In this document: in pieces, positions 11,938-20,870 of the stretch | Numbering within the stretch: position 1 is the first letter of the stretch | Layout: every line of letters begins with the position of its first letter | Source: Pseudomonas helleri | GTDB taxonomy: Bacteria > Pseudomonadota > Gammaproteobacteria > Pseudomonadales > Pseudomonadaceae | Length of the DNA stretch: 64,000 nucleotides | Direction of reading: 5' to 3' | Assembly: GCF_009600315.1 (NCBI RefSeq) | Contig: NZ_WIWC01000017.1 | Span: 31,103 to 95,102, forward strand | Position numbers and translations under genes: made by a program | Notes under the pieces: generated by a model | Seen by the model: the letters and a program-made list of their open reading frames with translations, nothing else | What the model was told of the DNA's origin: nothing | The model's database searches: none

Positions 11938-13119
11938 ATGACCCGTATCGGAACTCCATTGTCGCCGACCGCGACCCGTGTATTGCTGTGTGGCTGCGGC
12001 GAGCTGGGCAAAGAAGTCGTCATCGAATTGCAGCGTTTGGGCGTTGAAGTGATTGCCGTTGATCGCTATGAAAACGCACCGGCCATGCAGGTTGCGCATC
12101 GCAGCCATGTGATCAACATGCTCGACGGCGCTGCGTTGCGGGCCGTGATTGAGCTGGAAAAGCCGCATTTCATCGTGCCGGAAATCGAAGCCATCGCCAC
12201 GGCTACGCTGCTTGAGTTGGAAGCCGAAGGCTTCACCGTGATCCCGACCGCACGCGCCACCTCGCTGACCATGAACCGCGAAGGCATTCGTCGTCTGGCA
12301 GCAGAAGAGCTGGACTTGCCGACCTCGCCTTACCATTTTGCCGACACCTTCGAGGACTACAGCAGCGCTGTGCAAGACTTGGGTTTCCCATGTGTGGTCA
12401 AACCAGTCATGAGTTCGTCAGGCAAAGGCCAGAGCCTGCTGCGTACGGCTGATGATGTAAAGGCAGCTTGGGACTACGCACAAGAAGGCGGTCGCGCAGG
12501 TAAAGGCCGGGTCATCGTTGAAGGCTTTATCGACTTTGACTACGAGATCACCTTGCTCACCGTGCGCCATGTCGGTGGCACCACGTTCTGTGCTCCGGTC
12601 GGTCATCGTCAAGAGAAGGGCGACTATCAAGAGTCCTGGCAGCCTCAGGCCATGAGCCCGGTTGCACTGGCTGAATCCGAGCGCGTCGCCAAGGCCGTCA
12701 CCGAAGCGCTGGGTGGTCGCGGTTTGTTTGGCGTTGAACTGTTTATCAAAGGCGATCAAGTGTGGTTCAGCGAAGTGTCGCCGCGCCCTCATGACACAGG
12801 TCTGGTGACGCTGATTTCACAGGATCTTTCGCAGTTCGCACTGCATGCGCGGGCCATTCTGGGGCTGCCGATTCCGCTGATTCGCCAGTTCGGCCCGTCG
12901 GCCTCGGCCGTTATTCTGGTCGAAGGTCAATCCACTCAAACGGCCTTCGCTAATCTGGAAAAAGCCTTGAGCGAGCCAGACACGGCTTTGCGCCTGTTCG
13001 GCAAGCCAGAAGTGAATGGCCAGCGCCGTATGGGCGTCGCGCTGGCGCGTGATGAGTCGATTGAAGCGGCCCGTGCCAAAGCGACTCGTGCTGCCCAAGC
13101 CGTCGTCGTAGAGCTGTAA
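11938..13119 (+). CDS. purT: Formate-dependent GAR transformylase
   Basis: PurT uses formate and ATP to formylate glycinamide ribonucleotide, the folate-independent alternative to PurN. The 393-residue ATP-grasp protein shows the N-terminal [15 protein letters not shown], the ATP-binding [14 protein letters not shown], and the [22 protein letters not shown] metal-binding segment. The RBS is TTGAGGA before ATG 11938. This is the second purine-synthesis gene in the window. Confidence 0.98.
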   Translation: MTRIGTPLSPTATRVLLCGCGELGKEVVIELQRLGVEVIAVDRYENAPAMQVAHRSHVINMLDGAALRAVIELEKPHFIVPEIEAIATATLLELEAEGFTVIPTARATSLTMNREGIRRLAAEELDLPTSPYHFADTFEDYSSAVQDLGFPCVVKPVMSSSGKGQSLLRTADDVKAAWDYAQEGGRAGKGRVIVEGFIDFDYEITLLTVRHVGGTTFCAPVGHRQEKGDYQESWQPQAMSPVALAESERVAKAVTEALGGRGLFGVELFIKGDQVWFSEVSPRPHDTGLVTLISQDLSQFALHARAILGLPIPLIRQFGPSASAVILVEGQSTQTAFANLEKALSEPDTALRLFGKPEVNGQRRMGVALARDESIEAARAKATRAAQAVVVEL

Positions 13120-13136
13120 TTCCTGCGCAACCTACT

Positions 13137-13272
13137 CCCGTAGCAGCTGCCGAAGGCTGCGTCCGGCGACGCAGTCGTCGTAAAGTCAGAATTTGCGGTA
13201 ACTAGATAAACCGCATTCTGAGGTTTTACGATTGCTTCGCAATCGGACGCCGCCTGCGGCAGCTGCTACGGG
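13137..13272. repeat. REP-type paired palindromic repeat, family B (copy 2)
   Basis: The two arms are close to those at 2394, in the convergent purT-MFS gap. The inner flanks GCGTCCGGCGACGCAG and GCAATCGGACGCCGCC also pair, so the whole element can form a long cruciform or RNA hairpin. Confidence 0.85.
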
Positions 13273-13283
13273 ATTGTTGCGGT

Positions 13284-14600
13284 TCACGCCACCTTATTCA
13301 GGTCGGCTTCTTTAGTTTCCTTCAAGCACAGCACGGCGATCAGGCTGAGGATCGCTGCGCCTGACACGTACCCGCCCACCCAGCTCAAACCGCCCATGCT
13401 TACCAGCTTTTGCGCAAAAAACGGTGCAGCGGACGCCCCGACAATGCCGCCCAGATTGTAGGCCGCTGATGCGCCGGTATAACGCACGCGAGTCGGGAAC
13501 AGTTCAGGGAGCAGGGCGCCCATCGGGGCAAAGGTCACGCCCATCAAGAACAGCTCAATACACAAAAACAGCGCCACGCCCCACGTAGAGCCTTGAGTCA
13601 GCAGCGGCTCCATCAAAAAGCCCGACAAAATCGCCAGAACACCGCCCACAATCAGCACCGGCTTACGCCCGTAACGGTCACTGGCCCATGCCGACAACGG
13701 TGTAGCGGCAGCCATAAACAACACGGCAAAGCACAGCAGCCCGAGGAAGGTCTCGCGGGTATAGCCCAGTGTGGCGACGCCGTAACTCAGCGAAAATACC
13801 GTCGAGATATAAAACAGCGCGTAACACACCACCATCGATGCGGCACCCAGCAGCATCGGTGCCCAATATTGGCTAAACAGTTCGACGATCGGCATTTTCA
13901 CCCGCTCGTGCTGCGCCACGGCTTTGGCAAATACCGGCGTTTCTTCCAGCTTGAGGCGAACATACAGGCCAACCATCACCAGCGCAGCGCTGAGCAGGAA
14001 CGGAATGCGCCAGCCCCACGAGCGGAACTGTTCATCGCTCAGGCTCATGGCCAGAATCAAGAACAGGCCGTTGGCCGCCAAAAACCCAATGGAGGGGCCC
14101 AGTTGGGGAAACATGCCGTACCAGGCGCGCTTGCCCTTGGGGGCGTTTTCAGTGGCGAGCAACGCCGCACCACCCCATTCGCCGCCCAGTCCCAGCCCTT
14201 GGCCAAAGCGCAGCACACACAGCAGAATCGGTGCCCAGGCGCCAATTGTGGCGTAGCCCGGCAGTACGCCAATCAAGGTGGTGCACACGCCCATCAATAG
14301 CAAAGAGGCGACGAGTGTTGATTTGCGGCCGACACGGTCGCCGAAATGGCCGAACAGAAAAGAACCCAGTGGGCGGGCGAGAAAAGCGATACCAAAGGTC
14401 AGAAACGCCGACAGCATTTGCGCTGTGCCGGATGTCTGTGGGAAAAAAACTGGGCCGATCACCAGTGCAGCGGCGGTGGCATACACATAGAAGTCATAGA
14501 ACTCGATGGCCGTACCAATAAAGCTGGCCGTGGCAACGCGGGTGGCAGAATTGACCGGTTTATCGGCCGAAGCTTCGCTGTAGGTGGTGCTGGTGCTCAT
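13284..14600 (-). CDS. MFS transporter, metabolite:H+ symporter (MHS/ProP-like) family
   Basis: 438 residues, 12 predicted membrane spans. N-terminal signatures are FIGTAIEFYDFYVYATAAAL and the cytoplasmic loop GHFGDRVGRKSTL (MFS motif A); a second copy of the motif, SDRYGRKPVL, begins the C-terminal half. Members import organic acids, betaines or similar solutes with protons; the substrate is unknown. The ATG at 14600 is preceded by AGGGA at 7 bases. The 257-base gap to the next gene contains its promoter region but no recognisable site. Confidence 0.88.
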   Translation of the reverse strand: MSTSTTYSEASADKPVNSATRVATASFIGTAIEFYDFYVYATAAALVIGPVFFPQTSGTAQMLSAFLTFGIAFLARPLGSFLFGHFGDRVGRKSTLVASLLLMGVCTTLIGVLPGYATIGAWAPILLCVLRFGQGLGLGGEWGGAALLATENAPKGKRAWYGMFPQLGPSIGFLAANGLFLILAMSLSDEQFRSWGWRIPFLLSAALVMVGLYVRLKLEETPVFAKAVAQHERVKMPIVELFSQYWAPMLLGAASMVVCYALFYISTVFSLSYGVATLGYTRETFLGLLCFAVLFMAAATPLSAWASDRYGRKPVLIVGGVLAILSGFLMEPLLTQGSTWGVALFLCIELFLMGVTFAPMGALLPELFPTRVRYTGASAAYNLGGIVGASAAPFFAQKLVSMGGLSWVGGYVSGAAILSLIAVLCLKETKEADLNKVA

Positions 14601-14857
14601 GTGTTTATCCCTGACAGTTATGCGCTGTGTGCCGATGTCTGCCTTTGCAGCGTGACGTGGCGAGCAATTTTTATGGTCGTTGGCCCTGATGGATAACAGG
14701 GTGCAAGCGCAGTTCAGGATGGGAACGTACGCAGGTACTGCGCAAAGCAACGCGCCGACAGCGCTGAGTGTGGGTAACACGCGTGTCGGCGAGGCTTGGG
14801 TAAGCGAGAAAGAGTATAGGGAGGCCCGTTCGTATGTAACAAGACCTTGCGCGGTGA

Positions 14858-15736
14858 TTAAACCGCGGGTTTGACGCTGTTGTGCCAGATCAGTACACGG
14901 CTGACGCGGTTCTCTTCAGTTTCAAGAATTTCCAGTCGATAGCGGCCGATTTTCACGCAGACCGTGGTTTCCGGAATGGTTTCCAGTGCCTCGGTGACCA
15001 GCCCGTTGAGGGTCTTGGGGCCGTCGCAAGGCAGATGCCAGCCCAGGCATTTATTCAGCTCGCGAATCGATACGGCGCCATCGACCACGTAGCGGCCGTC
15101 GGGCAACGCATCAATCAGCGGGTTATTGATGTTCTGCTCGTCCTCGAACTCGCTGACGATTTCTTCGAGAATGTCTTCAAGGGTCACAATGCCGAGTACT
15201 TCGCCGTACTCATCCACCACCACGCCCAGTCTGCGCTGCTGCTTATGGAAATTCAGCAGTTGCACTTGCAGTGGTGTGCTCTCGGGGATGAAGTAAGGTT
15301 CATGGCAGACGGCCAGCAACGCCTCTTTGGTCAGGCTGGCACCGGGCAGCATATGCTGGATGTGGCGGGTGTTGAGGATCGCTTCAACCTGGTTGATGTC
15401 GTTGTGAAACACCGGCAGGCGCGTGCGTTGGGTCTGGCGCAGTTGCTCGATCAGGTCTTCGATCGGTTCGTCGAGGTTAAGCCCTTCAACCTCGTTACGC
15501 GGGATCAGGATGTCATTGACCGTGATGTTGTCCAGCGCATGAATGCCTGTGAGCAGGTGCGGGCGGTTATTGGGTTGCTCGTCATTTTGCGGTAGGTGTT
15601 CGTCGCCAAGCTCTTGGGCTTGGGCACGCTGTGCCACTGTGCCGCGCTTGCCAATAACAAAGCCGGCGATCAGCCCGGCTCCAGCGATCAGCAATGCCGA
15701 GAGTGCAAGCAATGGCCCGGGGGGCAAGCTATCCAT
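14858..15736 (-). CDS. CorC-like CBS-pair transporter-associated protein (short form)
   Basis: 292 residues: one N-terminal membrane span (LLALSALLIAGAGLIAGFVI), a CBS-domain pair at roughly 75-200 (NDILIPRNEVEGL through GVVVDEYGEVLGIVTLEDIL), and a C-terminal CorC/HlyC domain (GRYVVDGAVSIRELN). The family usually has a four-span DUF21 domain before the CBS pair; that domain is absent. The gene begins 12 bases after the upstream gene's stop, so the short form is not obviously a truncation. A role in Mg2+/Co2+ homeostasis is inferred from the family only. Confidence 0.82.
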   Translation of the reverse strand: MDSLPPGPLLALSALLIAGAGLIAGFVIGKRGTVAQRAQAQELGDEHLPQNDEQPNNRPHLLTGIHALDNITVNDILIPRNEVEGLNLDEPIEDLIEQLRQTQRTRLPVFHNDINQVEAILNTRHIQHMLPGASLTKEALLAVCHEPYFIPESTPLQVQLLNFHKQQRRLGVVVDEYGEVLGIVTLEDILEEIVSEFEDEQNINNPLIDALPDGRYVVDGAVSIRELNKCLGWHLPCDGPKTLNGLVTEALETIPETTVCVKIGRYRLEILETEENRVSRVLIWHNSVKPAV

Positions 15737-15748
15737 ATTTATCGCCCG

Positions 15749-16561
15749 TCAGATATGCAAAATGTATTCGCGAACCAGCTTGCTGCCGAAGTAAGCCAGC
15801 ATCAGCAGGCAGAAGCCGGCAAACGTCCATCGAATGGCTTTGTGGCCGCGCCAGCCGAGGTAGTGGCGGCCCAGCAGTAACACGCTGAACACGATCCATG
15901 CCAGGCAGGCCAGCAGGGTCTTGTGGACGAGGTGTTGGGCAAACAGGTTGCCCAGAAACAGCCAGCCCGAGATCAGCGACAGCGACAGCAGCGACCAGCC
16001 TGCCCATAAAAAGCCGAACAACAGGCTTTCCATGGTTTGCAGGGGCGGAAAGTTCTTGATCAGGCCTTTGGGATGTTTGCGTTTGAGCTGATAATTTTGC
16101 AGCGACAGCAGCAAGGCCTGGAACACCGCGATGGTGAACATGCCATAGGCCAGCAACGACAGCAGGATATGGGCGAGAATGCCCGGCTCTTCATCAATGA
16201 CCTGAACGGTGCCAGGCGGGGCGAACTGGGACATCAAGACCGTGAGAATGCCCAGCGGGTATAAAAGCAGCAGCAGGTTTTCGACTGGAATGCGTGCGCA
16301 CGCCACCAGGGTCACGGTAATGACTGCGACGGCAATCAGGCTGGCGGCACTGAAAAAGTCCAGCTCAAGGCCAGCCGGCGTCAGCAGGTGGGTGAACAGG
16401 CTGATGGCGTGGGCGATCACGGCAATAATGCCGAGCGTCACCAGCAGGCTTTTATTTGCCTTGGCGCCTTGGCGCAGGCAAGTGCCTTGATAGAGGGTCG
16501 CAGCGGCATATAGGCAGGCGGCGGCGAGACTGGGTAGCAAACTGGGTGACAAGGGGAGCAT
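15749..16561 (-). CDS. CcsA/YpjD-type inner-membrane protein (cytochrome c assembly domain)
   Basis: 270 residues, about eight membrane spans. The region MESLLFGFLWAGWSLLSLSL followed by SGWLF and HKTLLACLAWIVF matches the cytochrome c assembly protein family (YpjD/CcsA type). The tryptophan-rich haem-handling WWD motif of genuine CcsA is not evident, so a role in cytochrome maturation is doubtful. It forms a two-gene unit with the CorC-like gene and is divergent from ffh, as in other pseudomonads. Confidence 0.85.
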   Translation of the reverse strand: MLPLSPSLLPSLAAACLYAAATLYQGTCLRQGAKANKSLLVTLGIIAVIAHAISLFTHLLTPAGLELDFFSAASLIAVAVITVTLVACARIPVENLLLLLYPLGILTVLMSQFAPPGTVQVIDEEPGILAHILLSLLAYGMFTIAVFQALLLSLQNYQLKRKHPKGLIKNFPPLQTMESLLFGFLWAGWSLLSLSLISGWLFLGNLFAQHLVHKTLLACLAWIVFSVLLLGRHYLGWRGHKAIRWTFAGFCLLMLAYFGSKLVREYILHI

Positions 16562-16666
16562 AAATCCTGTTAGGCAAGCCCGAAAGGGATGAGTTTGGCA
16601 TACAACCGGTCATGCACGAAAGCCACATAAGCCGACGGTAAGGTGTCGGACGCGGCCAGTCTTCGC

Positions 16667-16672
16667 TATAAT
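16667..16672 (+). promoter_or_regulatory. -10 box of ffh promoter
   Basis: A perfect TATAAT lies 97 bases before the ffh start in the 207-base divergent gap. The -35 region is weak (TGTCGG at 16644, 17-base spacing). Confidence 0.5.
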
Positions 16673-16768
16673 CCGCGACCTGCCCACGCCGCAGGCTCGC
16701 CGAGCATCAGTTTTACACGGGCTGGGCCGCAATAACCCCGGTCTACTTTGGGCCTGAAAGGATCGCGC

Positions 16769-18145
16769 ATGTTTGAAAATTTAACCGACCGTCTTTCGCA
16801 GACGCTGCGCCATGTCACCGGCAAGGCCAAGCTGACCGAAGACAATATTAAAGACACTCTGCGTGAAGTACGCATGGCGTTGCTGGAAGCCGACGTGGCT
16901 TTGCCAGTGGTCAAAGACTTCGTCGCTGCGGTCAAAGAGCGCGCTGTCGGCACGGAAGTGTCGCGCAGCCTGACGCCGGGCCAGGCGTTTGTAAAAATCG
17001 TTCAGGCTGAACTTGAAAGCCTGATGGGCGCTGCCAACGAGGACCTGGTCCTCAATGTGACGCCGCCTGCCGTTGTGTTGATGGCAGGTTTGCAGGGTGC
17101 GGGTAAAACCACCACTGCGGGCAAGCTGGCGCGCTTCCTTAAAGAACGCAAAAAGAAAACCGTCATGGTCGTGTCGGCGGACGTGTACCGTCCGGCAGCG
17201 ATCAAGCAGCTCGAAACACTGGCCAACGAAGTCGGGGTGACGTTCTTCCCGTCCGACCTGAGCCAGAAGCCGGTAGACATCGCTCGCGCCGCCATCGCCG
17301 AAGCCAAGCTGAAGTTTATTGATGTCGTAATCCTCGACACCGCCGGTCGTCTGCACATCGACGCCGAGATGATGGCCGAGATTCAGGAGTTGCACGCGGC
17401 CGTCAAGCCGGCAGAAACCCTGTTTGTCGTGGACGCCATGACCGGCCAGGATGCCGCCAACACGGCCAAGGCCTTTGGCGATGCGCTGCCGTTGACCGGC
17501 GTGATCCTGACCAAGGTCGACGGTGATGCGCGGGGCGGTGCAGCACTGTCCGTACGTGCCATCACCGGCAAGCCGATCAAGTTCATCGGTATGGGCGAGA
17601 AGAGCGATGCGCTCGAACCGTTCCACCCGGATCGAATTGCATCGCGCATTCTGGGTATGGGCGACGTGCTCAGCCTGATCGAGCAGGCCGAACAAACCCT
17701 CGACAAAGACAAAGCCGACAAGCTGGCTAAAAAGCTCAAGAAAGGGAAGGGCTTCGACCTCGAAGACTTCCGCGATCAACTGCAACAGATGAAGAACATG
17801 GGCGGCCTCGGCGGCCTCATGGACAAACTGCCGAACATGGGCGGTGTCAATCTGGCGCAAATGGGCAATGCCCAAGGCGCAGCAGAAAAGCAATTCAAGC
17901 AAATGGAAGCCATCATCAACTCCATGACACCGGCCGAACGCCGTGACCCTGACCTGATCAGTGGTTCGCGCAAGCGCCGTATTGCCATGGGTTCCGGCAC
18001 TCAGGTGCAGGACATCGGTCGCTTGATCAAGCAGCACAAGCAGATGCAAAAGATGATGAAAAAGTTCTCCACTAAAGGTGGGATGGCAAAAATGATGCGC
18101 GGCATGGGCTCCATGATGCCCGGCGGCGGCATGCCAAAAATGTAA
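16769..18145 (+). CDS. ffh: Signal recognition particle protein Ffh
   Basis: Ffh binds 4.5S RNA and signal sequences of nascent membrane proteins and delivers ribosomes to FtsY at the membrane. The 458-residue product has an N-terminal helical bundle (MFENLTDRLSQTLR), the SRP GTPase domain with GLQGAGKTTTAGKLA (P-loop), DTAGRLH and TKVDGDARGG, and a methionine-rich M domain from about residue 325 ending in MMPGGGMPKM. The start at 16769 is preceded by GAAAGGAT; in-frame codons upstream are not conserved in the family. Confidence 0.98.
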   Translation: MFENLTDRLSQTLRHVTGKAKLTEDNIKDTLREVRMALLEADVALPVVKDFVAAVKERAVGTEVSRSLTPGQAFVKIVQAELESLMGAANEDLVLNVTPPAVVLMAGLQGAGKTTTAGKLARFLKERKKKTVMVVSADVYRPAAIKQLETLANEVGVTFFPSDLSQKPVDIARAAIAEAKLKFIDVVILDTAGRLHIDAEMMAEIQELHAAVKPAETLFVVDAMTGQDAANTAKAFGDALPLTGVILTKVDGDARGGAALSVRAITGKPIKFIGMGEKSDALEPFHPDRIASRILGMGDVLSLIEQAEQTLDKDKADKLAKKLKKGKGFDLEDFRDQLQQMKNMGGLGGLMDKLPNMGGVNLAQMGNAQGAAEKQFKQMEAIINSMTPAERRDPDLISGSRKRRIAMGSGTQVQDIGRLIKQHKQMQKMMKKFSTKGGMAKMMRGMGSMMPGGGMPKM

Positions 18146-18152
18146 TTTACCC

Positions 18153-18174
18153 GCCCGGGCGCTAGCGTCCGGGC
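18153..18174 (+). terminator. Hairpin after ffh, possible terminator
   Basis: A perfectly self-complementary GCCCGG...CCGGGC hairpin lies 8 bases after the ffh stop. It lacks a T-tract, so termination is uncertain. Confidence 0.3.
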
Positions 18175-18294
18175 AACTCGCAGTCATGCGAGACACCCGG
18201 CAAACCCGCACTGTGCGGGAGCTGACCCGTCGCCATTCGTGGCGATCTCGTTGCAAGTCTGTAGGGCATGCCGGTAGGCGCCAGAAAAAGACAT

Positions 18295-18322
18295 TTGCAA
18301 AAGTCCGGATATTCCTTAGAAT
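18295..18322 (+). promoter_or_regulatory. Sigma-70 promoter of the rpsP operon
   Basis: TTGCAA and TAGAAT separated by 16 bases, about 72 bases before rpsP. The spacing and hexamers are good for a housekeeping promoter. Confidence 0.7.
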
Positions 18323-18394
18323 ATGCGGCCTTTCGGGCACCTATGCCCGCTGTGCCTTTAGATTTGCAGCACCGACTACAGGAACGATGTTCAC

Positions 18395-18652
18395 ATGCTA
18401 ACAATCCGTCTTGCCCTTGGCGGCTCCAAAAAGCGCCCGTTTTACCACTTGACCGTTACCGACAGCCGTAACCCACGTGACGGTTCCCACAAGGAACAAA
18501 TTGGCTTCTTCAACCCGGTTGCCCGTGGTCAGGAAGTTCGTTTCTCCGTTAAAGAAGACCGCCTCGCCTACTGGCTGAGCGTTGGTGCTCAACTGTCTGA
18601 GCGTGTTGCTCAGCTGGTTAAAGAAAACGAAAAAGCTAAGGTTGCGGCCTGA
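18395..18652 (+). CDS. rpsP: 30S ribosomal protein S16
   Basis: S16 is an 85-residue primary component of the 30S subunit body. The signature [17 protein letters not shown] and [14 protein letters not shown] is unmistakable. It is the first gene of the rpsP-rimM-trmD-rplS operon, with rimM 5 bases downstream. Confidence 0.99.
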   Translation: MLTIRLALGGSKKRPFYHLTVTDSRNPRDGSHKEQIGFFNPVARGQEVRFSVKEDRLAYWLSVGAQLSERVAQLVKENEKAKVAA

Positions 18653-18657
18653 GCAAT

Positions 18658-19197
18658 ATGAGCGTGACGCCTGAAACTGCTGATGATTTGATCGTTATCG
18701 GCAAAATTTACTCGATTCACGGCGTGCGCGGCGAAGTGAAGGTTTATTCCTTTACGGATCCAATTGATAACCTGTTGGACTACAAAAAACTGACGCTTCG
18801 GCGCGGTAATGATGTACGACAGGCAGAGCTGGTCAGTGGCCGTTCTCATAACGGCAAGTTTCTGGTTGTAAAGCTCAAGGGTCTCGATGACCGTGACGAA
18901 GCTGGTCTTCTTCGCGAATTCGAAATCTGCGTGCCGCGTAACCTGTTTCCTGAACTGACCGACGGCGAGTACTACTGGTACCAGCTGCAGGGACTGAAAG
19001 TGACCAACCTTGAAGGGCAATTGCTCGGCAAGATTGTAGACCTTATGGAAACTGGCTCGAACGATGTCATGGAAGTCAAACCTTGCCCAGGTAGCCTGGA
19101 TGATCGTGATCGCTTGTTGCCCTATACAGAGCAGTGTGTGTTGAGCGTTGACCTTGCAGCTGGCGAGATGAAGGTGGATTGGGATGCGGACTTCTAA
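18658..19197 (+). CDS. rimM: Ribosome maturation factor RimM
   Basis: RimM binds S19 and assists 16S rRNA processing and assembly of the 30S head. 179 residues: an N-terminal RimM beta-barrel ([19 protein letters not shown]) and a C-terminal PRC-barrel ([18 protein letters not shown]). It lies between rpsP and trmD in the standard order. Confidence 0.98.
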   Translation: MSVTPETADDLIVIGKIYSIHGVRGEVKVYSFTDPIDNLLDYKKLTLRRGNDVRQAELVSGRSHNGKFLVVKLKGLDDRDEAGLLREFEICVPRNLFPELTDGEYYWYQLQGLKVTNLEGQLLGKIVDLMETGSNDVMEVKPCPGSLDDRDRLLPYTEQCVLSVDLAAGEMKVDWDADF

Positions 19198-19199
19198 GC

Positions 19200-19952
19200 G
19201 TGGCTAAATTGCGCGTAGAAGTGATCAGTTTGTTTCCCGAAATGTTTTCCGCCATCAGCGACTACGGCATCACTAGTCGTGCGGTGAAACAAGGGCTCTT
19301 GCAGCTGACTTGTTGGAACCCGCGAGACTACACAACGGATCGACATCACACTGTGGACGATCGCCCATTTGGCGGTGGTCCGGGCATGGTGATGAAGATC
19401 AAGCCTCTGGAAGATGCACTGGTTCAGGCCAGAGAAGCAGCCGGAGAGGCGGCGAAGGTTATTTACCTGTCGCCCCAAGGCCGTCAACTGAATCAGTCGG
19501 CGGTACGCGAACTGGCGAATGAGGAAGCATTAATCCTTATTGCAGGCCGCTATGAAGGCATTGACGAGCGTTTTATAGACGCTTATGTCGATGAAGAGTG
19601 GTCGATTGGTGACTATGTACTTTCCGGTGGCGAGCTGCCGGCGATGGTTCTGATTGATGCGGTTACACGACTGCTGCCTGGAGCTTTAGGGCATGCGGAC
19701 TCCGCGGAGGAAGATTCCTTCACGGATGGTCTGCTGGATTGCCCGCACTACACCCGACCGGAGGTGTATGCGGATCAGCGTGTTCCCGACGTATTGCTAA
19801 GTGGCAATCATGCACACATCCGGCGTTGGCGTTTACAGCAGTCCCTTGGGCGGACCTTTGAACGACGCGCCGATCTTCTGGAAAGCCGCTCGCTTTCTGG
19901 AGAAGAGAAGAAGCTGCTCGAGGAATACATCCGCGAGCGGGACGATAGTTAA
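19200..19952 (+). CDS. trmD: tRNA (guanine-N1)-methyltransferase
   Basis: TrmD methylates G37 of tRNAs reading CNN and some other codons, preventing +1 frameshifting. The 250-residue SPOUT enzyme shows [20 protein letters not shown], the SAM-binding trefoil knot [13 protein letters not shown]...[14 protein letters not shown], and the C-terminal NHAHIRRWR tRNA-binding segment. The start is GTG, two bases after the rimM stop; an earlier in-frame start would overlap rimM and is not family-like. Confidence 0.97.
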   Translation: MAKLRVEVISLFPEMFSAISDYGITSRAVKQGLLQLTCWNPRDYTTDRHHTVDDRPFGGGPGMVMKIKPLEDALVQAREAAGEAAKVIYLSPQGRQLNQSAVRELANEEALILIAGRYEGIDERFIDAYVDEEWSIGDYVLSGGELPAMVLIDAVTRLLPGALGHADSAEEDSFTDGLLDCPHYTRPEVYADQRVPDVLLSGNHAHIRRWRLQQSLGRTFERRADLLESRSLSGEEKKLLEEYIRERDDS

Positions 19953-19997
19953 CAACGTATCGATGGTAGGTCCGATGGCCTACCTTAGGAGCACAGC

Positions 19998-20348
19998 ATG
20001 ACTAACAAAATCATCCTTGCACTCGAAGCAGAGCAGATGACTAAAGAGATCCCTACTTTTGCCCCGGGCGACACTATTGTCGTTCAGGTGAAAGTGAAGG
20101 AAGGCGATCGTTCGCGTCTGCAAGCTTTCGAAGGTGTAGTGATTGCCAAGCGTAACCGTGGCGTGAACAGTGCTTTCACTGTTCGTAAAATCTCCAACGG
20201 TGTTGGCGTAGAGCGTACTTTCCAGACCTACAGCCCGCAAATCGACAGCATGGCTGTTAAGCGTCGCGGTGACGTTCGTAAAGCCAAGCTGTACTACCTG
20301 CGTGACCTGTCGGGTAAAGCAGCTCGTATCAAGGAAAAACTGGCTTAA
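19998..20348 (+). CDS. rplS: 50S ribosomal protein L19
   Basis: L19 lies at the 30S-50S interface. 116 residues, with the conserved [20 protein letters not shown] and the C-terminal [14 protein letters not shown] segment (here [20 protein letters not shown]). It is the last gene of the operon, followed by an intrinsic terminator. Confidence 0.99.
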
Positions 20349-20366
20349 GTCCAGCTTCCCGATACA

Positions 20367-20397
20367 GAAAAAAGCAGCCTTCGGGCTGCTTTTTTGT
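20367..20397 (+). terminator. Intrinsic terminator of the rpsP-rplS operon
   Basis: AAAAAAGCAGCC-TTCG-GGCTGC followed by TTTTTTG. A tight stem with a UUCG-type loop and a U-tract, 19 bases after the rplS stop. Confidence 0.95.
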
Positions 20398-20445
20398 TGC
20401 CTGAGATTTGTCAGACCTTTGTCCAGTTGTAGGGTTGTTTAAAGC

Positions 20446-20865
20446 ATGACTTCGCGTGACCAAGAGATTCAACGCCGTACAGACCTGTCCGTTACCCGCA
20501 TTACCAAGGCCGTCTTCCCCTCGACCACCAATCATCACAACACCTTGTTTGGTGGCACTGCATTGGCCTGGATGGACGAAGTATCGTTTATCGCCGCCAC
20601 CCGTTTTTGCCGCTTGCCGTTGGTCACCGTTTCGACTGACCGCATCGACTTCAATCATCCGATCGCTGCAGGCTCCATCGTTGAATTGGTGGGGCGTGTG
20701 GTGAAAGTGGGTAATACCAGCCTCAAGGTCGAAGTAGAAGTGTATGTCGAGAGCATGAGCTGCGACGGTCGCGAATTGGCCATCCAGGGTTTGTTCAGTT
20801 TTGTTGCCATCGACGAAGCCAAACGCCCGGTGCCGGTGTTGCCCGGATTTACGCAGGCCTCGTAA
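20446..20865 (+). CDS. Acyl-CoA thioesterase (YciA-like hotdog)
   Basis: 139 residues forming a single hotdog domain. The segment TNHHNTLFGGTALAWMDEVSF, with the HNTLFGG(T) active-site helix and Asp, and the substrate-binding FNHPIAAGSIVEL are typical of broad-range YciA/BACH acyl-CoA thioesterases that hydrolyse short-to-medium chain acyl-CoAs. It has its own unit, ending six bases from the convergent antiporter gene. Confidence 0.9.
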   Translation: MTSRDQEIQRRTDLSVTRITKAVFPSTTNHHNTLFGGTALAWMDEVSFIAATRFCRLPLVTVSTDRIDFNHPIAAGSIVELVGRVVKVGNTSLKVEVEVYVESMSCDGRELAIQGLFSFVAIDEAKRPVPVLPGFTQAS

Positions 20866-20870
20866 AGCCG

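Noticed and set aside
16781..18340. 519-codon open frame on the minus strand
   Set aside because: Complement of ffh; no family resemblance.
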